Assembly (NCBI GenBank): GCA_959599615.1
Contig: CAUGKA010000046.1
Span: forward strand, 1-13,046
DNA from: an uncultured Collinsella sp.
Lineage (GTDB): Bacteria > Actinomycetota > Coriobacteriia > Coriobacteriales > Coriobacteriaceae
DNA: 13,046 bases
Reading direction: 5' to 3'
Below the pieces are notes generated by a model. That model did no database searches, was not told the DNA's origin, and saw only the letters and a list, made by a program, of their open reading frames with translations. This document shows, piece by piece, positions 1-6,130 of the stretch. Both the position numbers and the translations under genes were made by a program. Numbering within the stretch: position 1 is the stretch's first letter; every line of letters starts with the position of its first letter.

Positions 1-4
1 CTGA

Positions 5-40
5 TGCGGCGCGCTGCGCGCCCCGCACAGGCTAAAGCCT
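5..40. other. GC-rich inverted repeats at left edge
   Basis: Two small dyads lie side by side. The first pairs GGCGCG (8-13) with CGCGCC (17-22), extended by TGC (5-7) with GCA (25-27) across a two-base bulge. The second pairs AGGCT (29-33) with AGCCT (36-40) around a two-base loop. They lie outside the 85-bp repeat that starts at 43. They may be part of a transcript end for a gene beyond the window, but there is no clear T-run, so no function is assigned. Confidence 0.25.
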
Positions 41-42
41 TT

Positions 43-127
43 AACGAACGGGACAGCACGCCGCATGGCGCACCATCCCGCATATAACATCCCCGATGTG
101 ACAAAGAGGCTGTCACTTTGTCACATT
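43..127 (+). repeat. Interspersed two-hairpin repeat, copy 1
   Basis: This 85-bp unit aligns without gaps to 6013-6097, with about 71 of 85 bases identical by hand count. It opens with AACGAACGGGAC and holds two dyads. The first is a weak stem, CGGGA (49-53) with TCCCG (76-80). The second is a perfect 11-bp stem, ATGTGACAAAG (96-106) with CTTTGTCACAT (116-126), around a 9-nt loop. It lies 10 nt past the stop codon of the reductase gene at 138-1829. The paired palindromes in an intergenic site near gene ends resemble REP-type elements, which are often mobilised by RAYT/Y1 transposases. No such transposase is in the window, so that assignment is inference. There is no T-tail, so a role as intrinsic terminator is not shown, though the hairpin could protect mRNA 3' ends. 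Confidence 0.8.
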
Positions 128-137
128 CCAATGCGCG

Positions 138-1829
138 CTACTTTTCGAGCCCGCACGGCATAACGTTAGCGCTGCCGCGGCGAGCCTCAGTCACGGCTGC
201 AAAGAAGCGATAGCCGCCCGAGAAGTTAAAGCACTCAAAGCCATGCTGCGCCAAAATGCGGCAAGCAATGTAGCTGCGAATGCCGCTCTGGCAAATTACG
301 TAGACCGGCTTGGCCCGGTCGAGCTCGCCCAGGCGATTGCGCAGATCATCGACGGGAATGTTTACGAAACCATCGATATGCCCGCGCTCATACTCCCCTT
401 CCGTACGAACATCGAGCAGCTGCACGCTGCCATCGCGTGGCAAGTTGGGCTCATCCTCCCAATGCCACTGCGCCAGTATGCCGCGATTGAGGTTCTCGAT
501 CATAAAGCCCGCCATATTGACGGGATCCTTCGCCGATGAGTACGGCGGCGCGTATGCTAGGTCCAAATCCTTAAGCCTATCGCCGCGCATGCCTGCCTGG
601 ATGGCAGTCGCCAGAACGTCGATACGCTTGTCCACACCATCGATGCCCACGATTTGCGCACCCAGCAGGCGCAATCCCTGCTTCTCGAAGACAACCTTCA
701 TGGTCATGGGCGTTGCACCCGGATAATAACCCGCATGCGAACCGGGCGACAGGACCACGCTGTCGCAGTCAATTCCCGCCGCGCGTGCTGCCTTTTCGGA
801 TAGTCCCGTGCTTGCCGCCGTCAAGTCGAATACCTTGATAACCGATGAGCCCAACGATCCGCGGTAGCAGCTGTCCATGCCGGCTATGACATCGGCGACG
901 ACACGCCCCTGCTTGTTGGCGGGGCCGGCGAGCGAAATGACCGCGTCCTCGCCGGTCACCTGATGCGCGACCTGCACGGCATCGCCCACGGCATACACGT
1001 CGGCAGCAGAGGTCTCCATGCGGTCGTTGACCACAATAGCCCCCTTGATGCCCAGTTCGAGCCCCGCCTCTTGCGCCAGATGGCTCTCAGGTGCCACGCC
1101 AATGGCAAGCAGCACCATATCGGCTCCGATAGGGTCATCGCCCGCAACATGGGTGACAACGCGGCCATCAACTTCCTCAAAACCTGTCACATCGGCCTTG
1201 AGACGCAGATCGATACCGTGCTCACGCACCTCGGTATGCAAAAGGGTCGCCATGTCGTAATCCAGGTTGTTCATAAGCTGGACGGGACGCTGCAGAAGGG
1301 TCACCTGGAGCCCTAGCTCGCACAGATTCTCCGCCGTCTCGACGCCAATGAAGCCGCCGCCGATCACGACGGCACTGCTCGGTCGCCGCTCTCGAACATA
1401 GCTGTGAATACGCAGCGTGTCCTCAACGGTGCGTAGGCTAAAGATTTTATCCGAGTCGATGCCCGGCAACGCAGGGCGAATCGGCTTTGCACCCGGCGAC
1501 AGAATGAGCTTGTCATACGTCTCGACAAATTCCTCGCCCGTCAGCATATTGCGAACCTCGACCGCATGCGAATCGGGATGGATGGCAAACACCTCGTGAC
1601 TCGTCTTGACCGCAATGCGAAAGCGATCCCAAAAGCCTTTGGGAGACTGCAGCGTCAATGCGCTCTCTTCTTCTATCACGCCGCCAATGTAGTACGGAAG
1701 CCCACAGTTGGCATACGATACAAAACCCGTGCGCTCAAAGATGACAATTTGGGCCTGCTCGTCGAGTCTGCGCAAACGTGCCGCCGCCGATGCGCCGCCC
1801 GCGACGCCTCCAACGATAACCACCTTCAT
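138..1829 (-). CDS. CoA-disulfide/persulfide reductase with C-terminal rhodanese domain
   Basis: This is an FAD- and NAD(P)H-dependent cytoplasmic flavoenzyme of 563 residues, of the CoADR-RHD/Npsr type. Family members reduce CoA disulfide, CoA persulfide or polysulfide through a single active cysteine and FAD. Numbered from the chosen ATG, the FAD Rossmann motif GGVAGGASAAAR is at 7-18 and the active cysteine in YANCGLPYY is C42. A second dinucleotide motif, GGGFIGVE, is at 157-164, and the FAD-contacting YAVGDAV is near 279-285. The dimerisation domain spans about 325-440. A rhodanese domain (about 464-548) carries the sulfur-accepting loop CQSGIRS with C513. An upstream in-frame TTG at 1835 is possible. 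ATG 1829 is preferred because it overlaps the stop of the preceding small rhodanese frame as ATGA, which suggests translational coupling, and because family members start MKVVIVGG. No own promoter is evident. Family assignment is firm; the exact substrate (CoA disulfide, persulfide or polysulfide) is not settled by sequence. Confidence 0.93.
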   Translation of the reverse strand: MKVVIVGGVAGGASAAARLRRLDEQAQIVIFERTGFVSYANCGLPYYIGGVIEEESALTLQSPKGFWDRFRIAVKTSHEVFAIHPDSHAVEVRNMLTGEEFVETYDKLILSPGAKPIRPALPGIDSDKIFSLRTVEDTLRIHSYVRERRPSSAVVIGGGFIGVETAENLCELGLQVTLLQRPVQLMNNLDYDMATLLHTEVREHGIDLRLKADVTGFEEVDGRVVTHVAGDDPIGADMVLLAIGVAPESHLAQEAGLELGIKGAIVVNDRMETSAADVYAVGDAVQVAHQVTGEDAVISLAGPANKQGRVVADVIAGMDSCYRGSLGSSVIKVFDLTAASTGLSEKAARAAGIDCDSVVLSPGSHAGYYPGATPMTMKVVFEKQGLRLLGAQIVGIDGVDKRIDVLATAIQAGMRGDRLKDLDLAYAPPYSSAKDPVNMAGFMIENLNRGILAQWHWEDEPNLPRDGSVQLLDVRTEGEYERGHIDGFVNIPVDDLRNRLGELDRAKPVYVICQSGIRSYIACRILAQHGFECFNFSGGYRFFAAVTEARRGSANVMPCGLEK

Positions 1830-1984
1830 AGCCAACGCACCACCTTTCCCGTGTAGCCGCTTATGCCGCCGATATTCTTGACACTGCCATACCCAGAACG
1901 CTTAAGAAAACTCACAGCTTGGTTGCTTCGCGCACCGCTCAGGCAATGCACGAAAAGCTGCGTGCCCTTTCGACGTATACCCAT
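1826..1984 (-). pseudogene. Truncated rhodanese-like protein, C-terminal half only
   Basis: A 52-residue frame reads as the second half of a single-domain rhodanese. It has a beta strand and active loop LFVHCLSGARS (C14), then the helix NQAVSFLKRSGY, the strand and turn VKNIGGISGY, and the end TGKVVRWL. The first half of the fold, including the usual DVR...E...GHI region, is missing. Upstream the frame stays open only to a stop near 2037 and reads through the terminator of the TlpA gene with no rhodanese similarity. The ATG at 1984 has only a weak GGGG upstream as a binding site. The stop overlaps the start of the downstream reductase by 4 nt. The catalytic cysteine and loop are intact, yet half a fold is unlikely to be a working sulfurtransferase. 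It is most simply a deletion remnant, perhaps kept because it carries the coupling to, or a promoter for, the reductase. A short translated product cannot be excluded. The loop differs from that of the fused rhodanese domain, so it is not a recent copy. Confidence 0.72.
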
Positions 1985-2002
1985 GATGCTACCCCGAAGC
2001 AG

Positions 2003-2031
2003 AAAAAAAGAGTCGCTGTTTCCAGCGACTC
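2003..2031 (-). terminator. Intrinsic terminator after the TlpA-like gene
   Basis: On the minus strand a perfect 9-bp stem, GAGTCGCTG with CAGCGACTC, closes a GAAA tetraloop and is followed directly by seven T residues (the plus-strand A-run at 2003-2009). It starts 26 nt past the stop codon of the lipoprotein gene at 2057. It ends only 19 nt before the ATG of the rhodanese remnant. The reductase genes therefore depend either on read-through or on a promoter inside the remnant. Confidence 0.93.
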
Positions 2032-2056
2032 CCCTTCAGTTGTCTGTCCCACGGAC

Positions 2057-3019
2057 TTACTGTTCGCTCTTAGCAAGCGCCTGATCGATCAGCTTGTTGA
2101 GCGCCTCTCGCTGCTCGGCGGAGTTGATGCCGCCCATGATCGGCTCTCCCACAATGTTACCGTTCTGGTCGATCACGTACGTGGTCGGGAACGAGTACAG
2201 GTTGGAGGTGAACTTGCCGGCCTCACTGTCCGACTTAAACCAGATGTTCTTATACGTCACGCCCTTCTTGGAAAGCACGTCCTTAGCATCGGCCACCTCG
2301 TCTTTGTTGCCATCGAGCGTAAAGGAATTAACGCCCACGACCTGGCCGCCCTTCTCGGCAAGCTCCTTGTTGAGCTTCTCCAGATCGCCCAGCTCTCCCA
2401 CGCACGGCTTGCAGGTGGTAAACCAGAAGTTCATGACGGTGACCTTGTTCTTGGAGAACAGCTCGTCGCTGTTTACATCGTTGCCGTCCAAGTCCTTGCC
2501 CTTAAAGCTGGGGAACTTCGTCTCCCCGCTCTCGCCGTTGGTCATGCCTGCGGTCGAGGCATCGACGCTCTCCCCCTCGCCGGGCGTGCTGCCGCATCCG
2601 GGAAACTCCTTCTCCAGCGCCATGAGCTTATCCTCGATCTCCTTGACCTGCTGCGCGCCGGCCTTAAGCGTCTTAAGCTCGTCAGCCGTAAACTGATCCT
2701 TGGCGCCCTCGATGGTATCGAGCAAGAAGTCACCGTAGTTCTTGCCGTCCTCAATCATGGGGGTGTCTTTGTTGGCCGCAAGGAACACCTTTTCCCATAG
2801 GGCGTTATCGCTCGCAAAGATCTCGTTTTCCTTTTGCAGCAGCTGCTGATACAGCTCGGCCGCCTCCTCGGCACTCGACGGCTTTTGCGCTATGAGCTCG
2901 GCAATCTGCGCATCGCCGCTCGTAGCATCCTTCGCGTCGCCCTTGGGGGCAGAGCACGCCGCGAGAGTCAGCGCCAGCACGGGCAGCATCAACAGAGCCG
3001 CAATTTTTGACAGTTTCAT
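2057..3019 (-). CDS. TlpA/ResA-like thioredoxin-fold lipoprotein
   Basis: This 320-residue extracytoplasmic thiol-disulfide protein is tethered to the membrane by lipid. The N-terminus has a lipoprotein signal with lipobox LAAC and the lipidated cysteine at C22. Residues 23-160 form a charged, mostly helical region containing a GCG (C142), then a Gly/Ser/Thr-rich linker. The TlpA/AhpC-type thioredoxin domain spans about 168-318, with the active site WFTTCKPC (C203 and C206) and the cis-proline segment FPTTYVID (P278). The start is ATG preceded by CGGAGG four bases upstream, a strong site. It follows the polyferredoxin gene by 35 nt and ends at a strong terminator, so it is the last gene of a three-gene operon. 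In this gene arrangement it most likely receives electrons from the membrane iron-sulfur partner and reduces disulfides or peroxides outside the cell. The fold and location are clear. The client is unknown, and the extra helical N-terminal part is longer than in classical ResA proteins. Confidence 0.93.
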   Translation of the reverse strand: MKLSKIAALLMLPVLALTLAACSAPKGDAKDATSGDAQIAELIAQKPSSAEEAAELYQQLLQKENEIFASDNALWEKVFLAANKDTPMIEDGKNYGDFLLDTIEGAKDQFTADELKTLKAGAQQVKEIEDKLMALEKEFPGCGSTPGEGESVDASTAGMTNGESGETKFPSFKGKDLDGNDVNSDELFSKNKVTVMNFWFTTCKPCVGELGDLEKLNKELAEKGGQVVGVNSFTLDGNKDEVADAKDVLSKKGVTYKNIWFKSDSEAGKFTSNLYSFPTTYVIDQNGNIVGEPIMGGINSAEQREALNKLIDQALAKSEQ

Positions 3020-3054
3020 GGTTCCTCCGTTTATATCGAAACTTATATAGGTAC

Positions 3055-3966
3055 CTATTTGTTTTCGCAGGCTTGCGTGGACTGCGCGGGTTTGTCGCCC
3101 GTCACACCCAGCCCATAGCGAAAGCTAATAGCATCGACGGGGCACGCGCCCACGCATTTGCCGCAACGAATGCACTCGGCATGGTTGGGCGTACGCGTAA
3201 CGTCCACGTCCATTTGACACACCCTGGCGCACTTGCCGCACGAGACGCATTTACAATGATCGACCTGAATCCCCAGCAACGACACCTTGTTCATGAGTGC
3301 ATAAAATGCGCCGAGGGGGCAAATCCATTTACAGAAGGGGCGGTAGAACAGCACGCTCAGCACCGCAACCGCAATGAGGATCGCGAGCTTCCAGGTAAAG
3401 AGCTTTCCCAGCGCGGAACGGATTCCCGTATTCATGATGGACAGCGGAATCGCGCCCTCGAGCACGCCTTGCGGACAGATGTACTTGCAAAAGAACGGGT
3501 CGCCCATACCCACATCGTTAACCACCAAGACAGGCAACAACACCACGGCAAACAGCAGCACGGCGTACTTGATGTACGTGAGCGGCTTGAGCTTTTTCGT
3601 CGAAAGCTTTTTGCTGGGAATCTTATGCAGGAGCTCTTGCAGCCATCCAAACGGGCACAAAAAGCCGCATACAAAGCGCCCCAACAGCACGCCGATCAAA
3701 ATGAGCGTTCCGGTCACGTAATACGAGAAGCTAAACTTAGACGATCCCACCACCGACTGAAACGACCCGATGGGACACGCACCCGAAGCCGCCGGGCACG
3801 AGTAGCAGTTGAGTCCCGGTACGCAGACAGCTTTGCCCGCTCCCTGGTAGATGCCTCCCTTGGCAAAATTAGGCAGGTGAATGTTGGTCGCAAGCGTCGC
3901 CGCTGCCTGAATCAATCCGCGAAATCGCGCCAAAAGATGCGATACGGTATTTTTTCTTTTAACCAA
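3055..3966 (-). CDS. NapH/CcoG-like polyferredoxin membrane protein
   Basis: This 303-residue membrane iron-sulfur protein should carry electrons across or along the membrane. Its cysteine motifs, in order, are CVPGLNCYSCPAASGACPIG near the N-terminus, FVCGFLCPFGWLQELLHKIP after the first clear membrane helix, FCKYICPQG, and FCKWICPLGAFYALMNKVS. Two C-terminal ferredoxin clusters follow, CVSCGKCARVC and CIRCGKCVGACP. Hydrophobic helices include YYVTGTLILIGVLLG, YIKYAVLLFAVVLLPVLVV and LAILIAVAVLSVLF. The frame stays open upstream to 4044, but that extension overlaps the small CXXC gene in another frame and reads as non-protein sequence. The likely start is TTG at 3966, with GGAG 10 bases upstream, overlapping the stop of the CXXC gene by 8 nt. 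It sits between the CXXC protein and the TlpA-like lipoprotein, so it probably feeds electrons to their dithiols. The electron donor and the true partner are inference. Confidence 0.9.
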   Translation of the reverse strand: MVKRKNTVSHLLARFRGLIQAAATLATNIHLPNFAKGGIYQGAGKAVCVPGLNCYSCPAASGACPIGSFQSVVGSSKFSFSYYVTGTLILIGVLLGRFVCGFLCPFGWLQELLHKIPSKKLSTKKLKPLTYIKYAVLLFAVVLLPVLVVNDVGMGDPFFCKYICPQGVLEGAIPLSIMNTGIRSALGKLFTWKLAILIAVAVLSVLFYRPFCKWICPLGAFYALMNKVSLLGIQVDHCKCVSCGKCARVCQMDVDVTRTPNHAECIRCGKCVGACPVDAISFRYGLGVTGDKPAQSTQACENK

Positions 3967-4105
3967 TTCCGATACACTCCAAGCACAGCCTGATTGCCTT
4001 GGCCAGCACGGCATCTGCCTCGCCGCGCATAATGCCAAAGCCAACCATGGCTACCCCAACGATCAGCAAAGCCACCTGCGCCACAGGCTTAATCGCTTTG
4101 AACAA
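3959..4105 (-). CDS. Small membrane CXXC protein, CD1871A-like
   Basis: A 48-residue protein opens the operon. It starts at TTG 4105, with AAAGGAG eight bases upstream. Basic residues K3 and K6 come first, then one membrane helix at about 8-26 (VAQVALLIVGVAMVGFGIM). A short charged segment (RGEADAVLAKAIRL) precedes the terminal motif CLEC (C41 and C44) and IGIG. The size, helix and C-terminal CXXC match the small CD1871A family that sits next to polyferredoxin and TlpA-like genes in anaerobic Firmicutes and Actinobacteria. That family has no assigned biochemistry that I know of. The charge pattern favours the N-terminus inside and the CXXC on the outer face, so it may relay reducing equivalents between the polyferredoxin and the lipoprotein. 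Its last 8 bases overlap the next gene, which suggests coupled translation. It is too short for many gene finders. Confidence 0.85.
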   Translation of the reverse strand: MFKAIKPVAQVALLIVGVAMVGFGIMRGEADAVLAKAIRLCLECIGIG

Positions 4106-4194
4106 TCTGACCACTCCTTTCGTTTCGCGACCCATTGGACCATACCGACTATAAAATCCGTGTTAAGCGCGAATGACTATGCAAGGAGAACGTT
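4106..4194. promoter_or_regulatory. Divergent promoter region, redox operon and two-component genes
   Basis: This 89-nt gap separates two outward-reading operons and must hold both starts. On the minus strand a candidate promoter is TTAACA (4166-4161), 16-nt spacer, TATGGT (4144-4139), followed by AAAGGAG and TTG 4105. On the plus strand a TATAAAAT-like box at 4150-4157 is a possible -10 element without a clear -35 partner. The response regulator has AAGGAG seven bases before ATG 4195. No clear direct repeat for the response regulator was seen by eye. The positions of the promoters are tentative. Confidence 0.5.
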
Positions 4195-4869
4195 ATGCGC
4201 ATCTTGGTCGTCGAGGACGAGCGGGCGCTGTGCGATGCAATCGCACGCAGCCTGCGCAACTTGGCCTATAGCGTCGACTGCTGCTACGACGGGCAGCAGG
4301 CCCTCGATCTGCTCGATATCGAGACCTTCGATCTTGTCGTGCTCGACCTTAATCTCCCCCACGTCGACGGCATGACCGTACTCAGGCAGCTCAGAATTAC
4401 CGATTGCGAGACCAAGGTGCTCGTGCTGTCGGCCCGCGGCGAGGTCGCCGACAAGGTAGCGGGGCTCGATGCAGGCGCCAACGACTACCTCACCAAGCCG
4501 TTCCATCTTGACGAGCTGGCGGCACGTATCCGCAGCCTCACGCTCAGGCGCTTTACGCAAAGCGATGTTGTCCTGACCTGCGGATCGCTGAACTTTGACA
4601 CCAAGGCGCGCGTCGCCTCCGTGAGCAACGAGGCCCTATCCCTCACACGCAAGGAGACCGGCATCTTGGAGTACCTGATGCTTAACCAGGGACGACCGGT
4701 GAGCCAAGAGGAGCTCATCGACCACGTATGGGATAGCAGTGTCAACAGCTTTAGCAACGCGACCCGCGTGCACATCTCGTCACTGCGCAAAAAGCTGCGC
4801 GGCGCGTTGGGGCACGACCCCATCCGTAACCGAATCGGCGAGGGCTACGTTATGGAGGACGGCGAATGA
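4195..4869 (+). CDS. OmpR/PhoB-family response regulator
   Basis: A 224-residue DNA-binding response regulator. The receiver domain (1-118) has the acidic pair E7/D8, the phosphorylation site D51 in VVLDLNLP, the switch residue S79 and the conserved K101 in LTKPF. The C-terminal winged-helix domain (about 126-222) has the typical LSLTRKETGILEYL, the recognition segment RVHISSLRKKLR, and the wing ending in RIGEGYVM. The start ATG follows AAGGAG at a spacing of seven. The stop overlaps the start of the histidine kinase as ATGA, so the two form one coupled operon. It reads away from the CXXC/polyferredoxin/TlpA operon across an 89-nt gap, and that operon is a natural candidate target. It has a vicinal pair C29-C30 in the receiver, whose meaning is unclear. 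The family is certain; the signal and regulon are not known. Confidence 0.96.
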   Translation: MRILVVEDERALCDAIARSLRNLAYSVDCCYDGQQALDLLDIETFDLVVLDLNLPHVDGMTVLRQLRITDCETKVLVLSARGEVADKVAGLDAGANDYLTKPFHLDELAARIRSLTLRRFTQSDVVLTCGSLNFDTKARVASVSNEALSLTRKETGILEYLMLNQGRPVSQEELIDHVWDSSVNSFSNATRVHISSLRKKLRGALGHDPIRNRIGEGYVMEDGE

Positions 4870-6014
4870 AGCGACTGTCCCTGCAATGGCGCATCACGTT
4901 GATGACAGCTCTGCTGATATGTTTGACCTGCGTACTTATTAATTGCCTGGTTGGCTACTCCGGCATGCGCTACATGGACTCAATCGGTACTGAAATGTCG
5001 GAGCATAGCAAGGCGGAGGCGGCCTCGCCCAACTCGTTCGACCCGACGAGCAAGGAGCTCGACGACGATCTGACCATCGTCGTGAGCGACGCCCAAGAAT
5101 CGTTTGGCGCGACGAGCTGGTACATAACCGCAGCGGTGACGCTACTCGGTGGCGTGCTGGCCTACTTTGTGAGCGGGCATGCGTTGCAGCCGTTGCGCTC
5201 CTTTGCGGCACAAGTCGAGAGCGTGCGGCCCGATAACCTCGCCGACACAAAGATCAGCGAGGATGTGCCCTCTGAGCTTAGGCGTTGCAGCGCGTCGTTT
5301 AACGACATGATTGCCCGCCTTGACGAGGGATTTTCCGCGCAAAGACAGTTTACGGGCAATGCAGCGCACGAGCTGCGCACGCCCCTCGCGCTTATGCAGG
5401 CCCAGGTTGAGCTGTTTTGCGCCGAGCACCCCGACGCCGACGCCGATACAGCAAGCCTGCTCAGTTTGATGCAAGAGCAGACCGAGCGAATGACGCGTAT
5501 GACAAAAACTCTGCTCGAGATGAGTGAGCTACGCGGCGTTTCCTGCAACGACGCGATTGAGTTGGCACCGATGATCGAGGAAGTGCTCACCGACCTGGCG
5601 CCCCTTGCCGAGCAAAGGGGCATCACGCTCGCAAGCGAGGGCGACGCGCAAACGATCGGCAGCGACACGCTGATCTATCGGCTGCTGTTCAACTTGGCCG
5701 AAAACGCCATTCGCTACAGCACGCCCAACTCGACCGTGCGAATCAGCGCCCGCGTCGAGGGCGACCGTGTACTGCTACGGGTGCGCGACCAGGGGCCAGG
5801 CATTCCCGAGCAATACCAGACGAGCATCTTTCAACCCTTCTTCCGCGTCGACAAATCGCGCAGCAGGGCATACGGCGGCGTGGGGCTGGGACTTGCGCTG
5901 GTCTGGGAGATTGCCGCGCTCCACGGCGGCTCCATCGAGGTCGAAGAGAGCTCGGAGCGCGGAACGACCATGCTCGTAACCCTTCCCGCTCGCGCGCTCG
6001 GCTCATCAAAATAA
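4866..6014 (+). CDS. Sensor histidine kinase, partner of the upstream regulator
   Basis: A 382-residue membrane sensor kinase. The first membrane helix is at about 10-34, a short outside segment at about 35-84, and the second helix at about 85-103. A HAMP linker (about 104-158) follows, then the HisKA phospho-acceptor box NAAHELRTPLA with H168. The ATPase domain has the N box LAENAIRY (277-284), G1 DQGPGIP (308-314), the F box FFRVDK (325-330) and G2 GGVGLGLAL (337-345). All catalytic boxes are intact. The sensor segment is only about 50 residues, so it probably has no folded ligand domain and may sense membrane state or a partner. The first helix holds C19 and C22 (CLTC) and C27, which is unusual and could respond to thiol redox state. 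It starts by ATGA overlap with the response regulator. The interspersed repeat begins at its stop codon. Confidence 0.95.
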   Translation: MKRLSLQWRITLMTALLICLTCVLINCLVGYSGMRYMDSIGTEMSEHSKAEAASPNSFDPTSKELDDDLTIVVSDAQESFGATSWYITAAVTLLGGVLAYFVSGHALQPLRSFAAQVESVRPDNLADTKISEDVPSELRRCSASFNDMIARLDEGFSAQRQFTGNAAHELRTPLALMQAQVELFCAEHPDADADTASLLSLMQEQTERMTRMTKTLLEMSELRGVSCNDAIELAPMIEEVLTDLAPLAEQRGITLASEGDAQTIGSDTLIYRLLFNLAENAIRYSTPNSTVRISARVEGDRVLLRVRDQGPGIPEQYQTSIFQPFFRVDKSRSRAYGGVGLGLALVWEIAALHGGSIEVEESSERGTTMLVTLPARALGSSK

Positions 6015-6097
6015 CGAACGGGACGGCACGCCGTGTCGCGCACCGTCCCGCACATAACATCTGTGATGTGACAAAGGGACTGCCCCTTTGTCACATC
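6013..6097 (+). repeat. Interspersed two-hairpin repeat, copy 2
   Basis: This is the second copy of the 85-bp unit at 43-127, in the same orientation. It begins inside the TAA stop of the histidine kinase gene and fills most of the gap to the convergent GMP synthase gene. Its first dyad is CGGGACGG (6019-6026) with CCGTCCCG (6043-6050). The second is a perfect 14-bp stem, GATGTGACAAAGGG (6065-6078) with CCCTTTGTCACATC (6084-6097), around a 5-nt loop. Several differences between the copies fall in stem positions, and pairing is more complete here than in copy 1. Lying between convergent genes, it could stop or protect transcripts from both sides, but there is no T-run for a standard intrinsic terminator. 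REP-like nature is inference. Confidence 0.85.
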
Positions 6098-6130
6098 TGC
6101 TAGTTCTCGTCGCCCACCAGCTGAGTTAGC

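Noticed and set aside
1919..2800. Open frame of 293 codons on the plus strand
   Set aside because: It runs antisense through the TlpA-like gene and its terminator, and its Leu/Val-rich sequence shows no family features.
3007..3993. Open frame of 328 codons on the plus strand
   Set aside because: Antisense to the polyferredoxin gene, whose cysteine motifs are unmistakable; the plus frame is His/Arg-rich without motifs.
6065..6097. Second repeat hairpin called as an intrinsic terminator
   Set aside because: The 14-bp stem is strong, but neither strand has a T-run after it, so the transcript-ending role is left as a possibility under the repeat entry.
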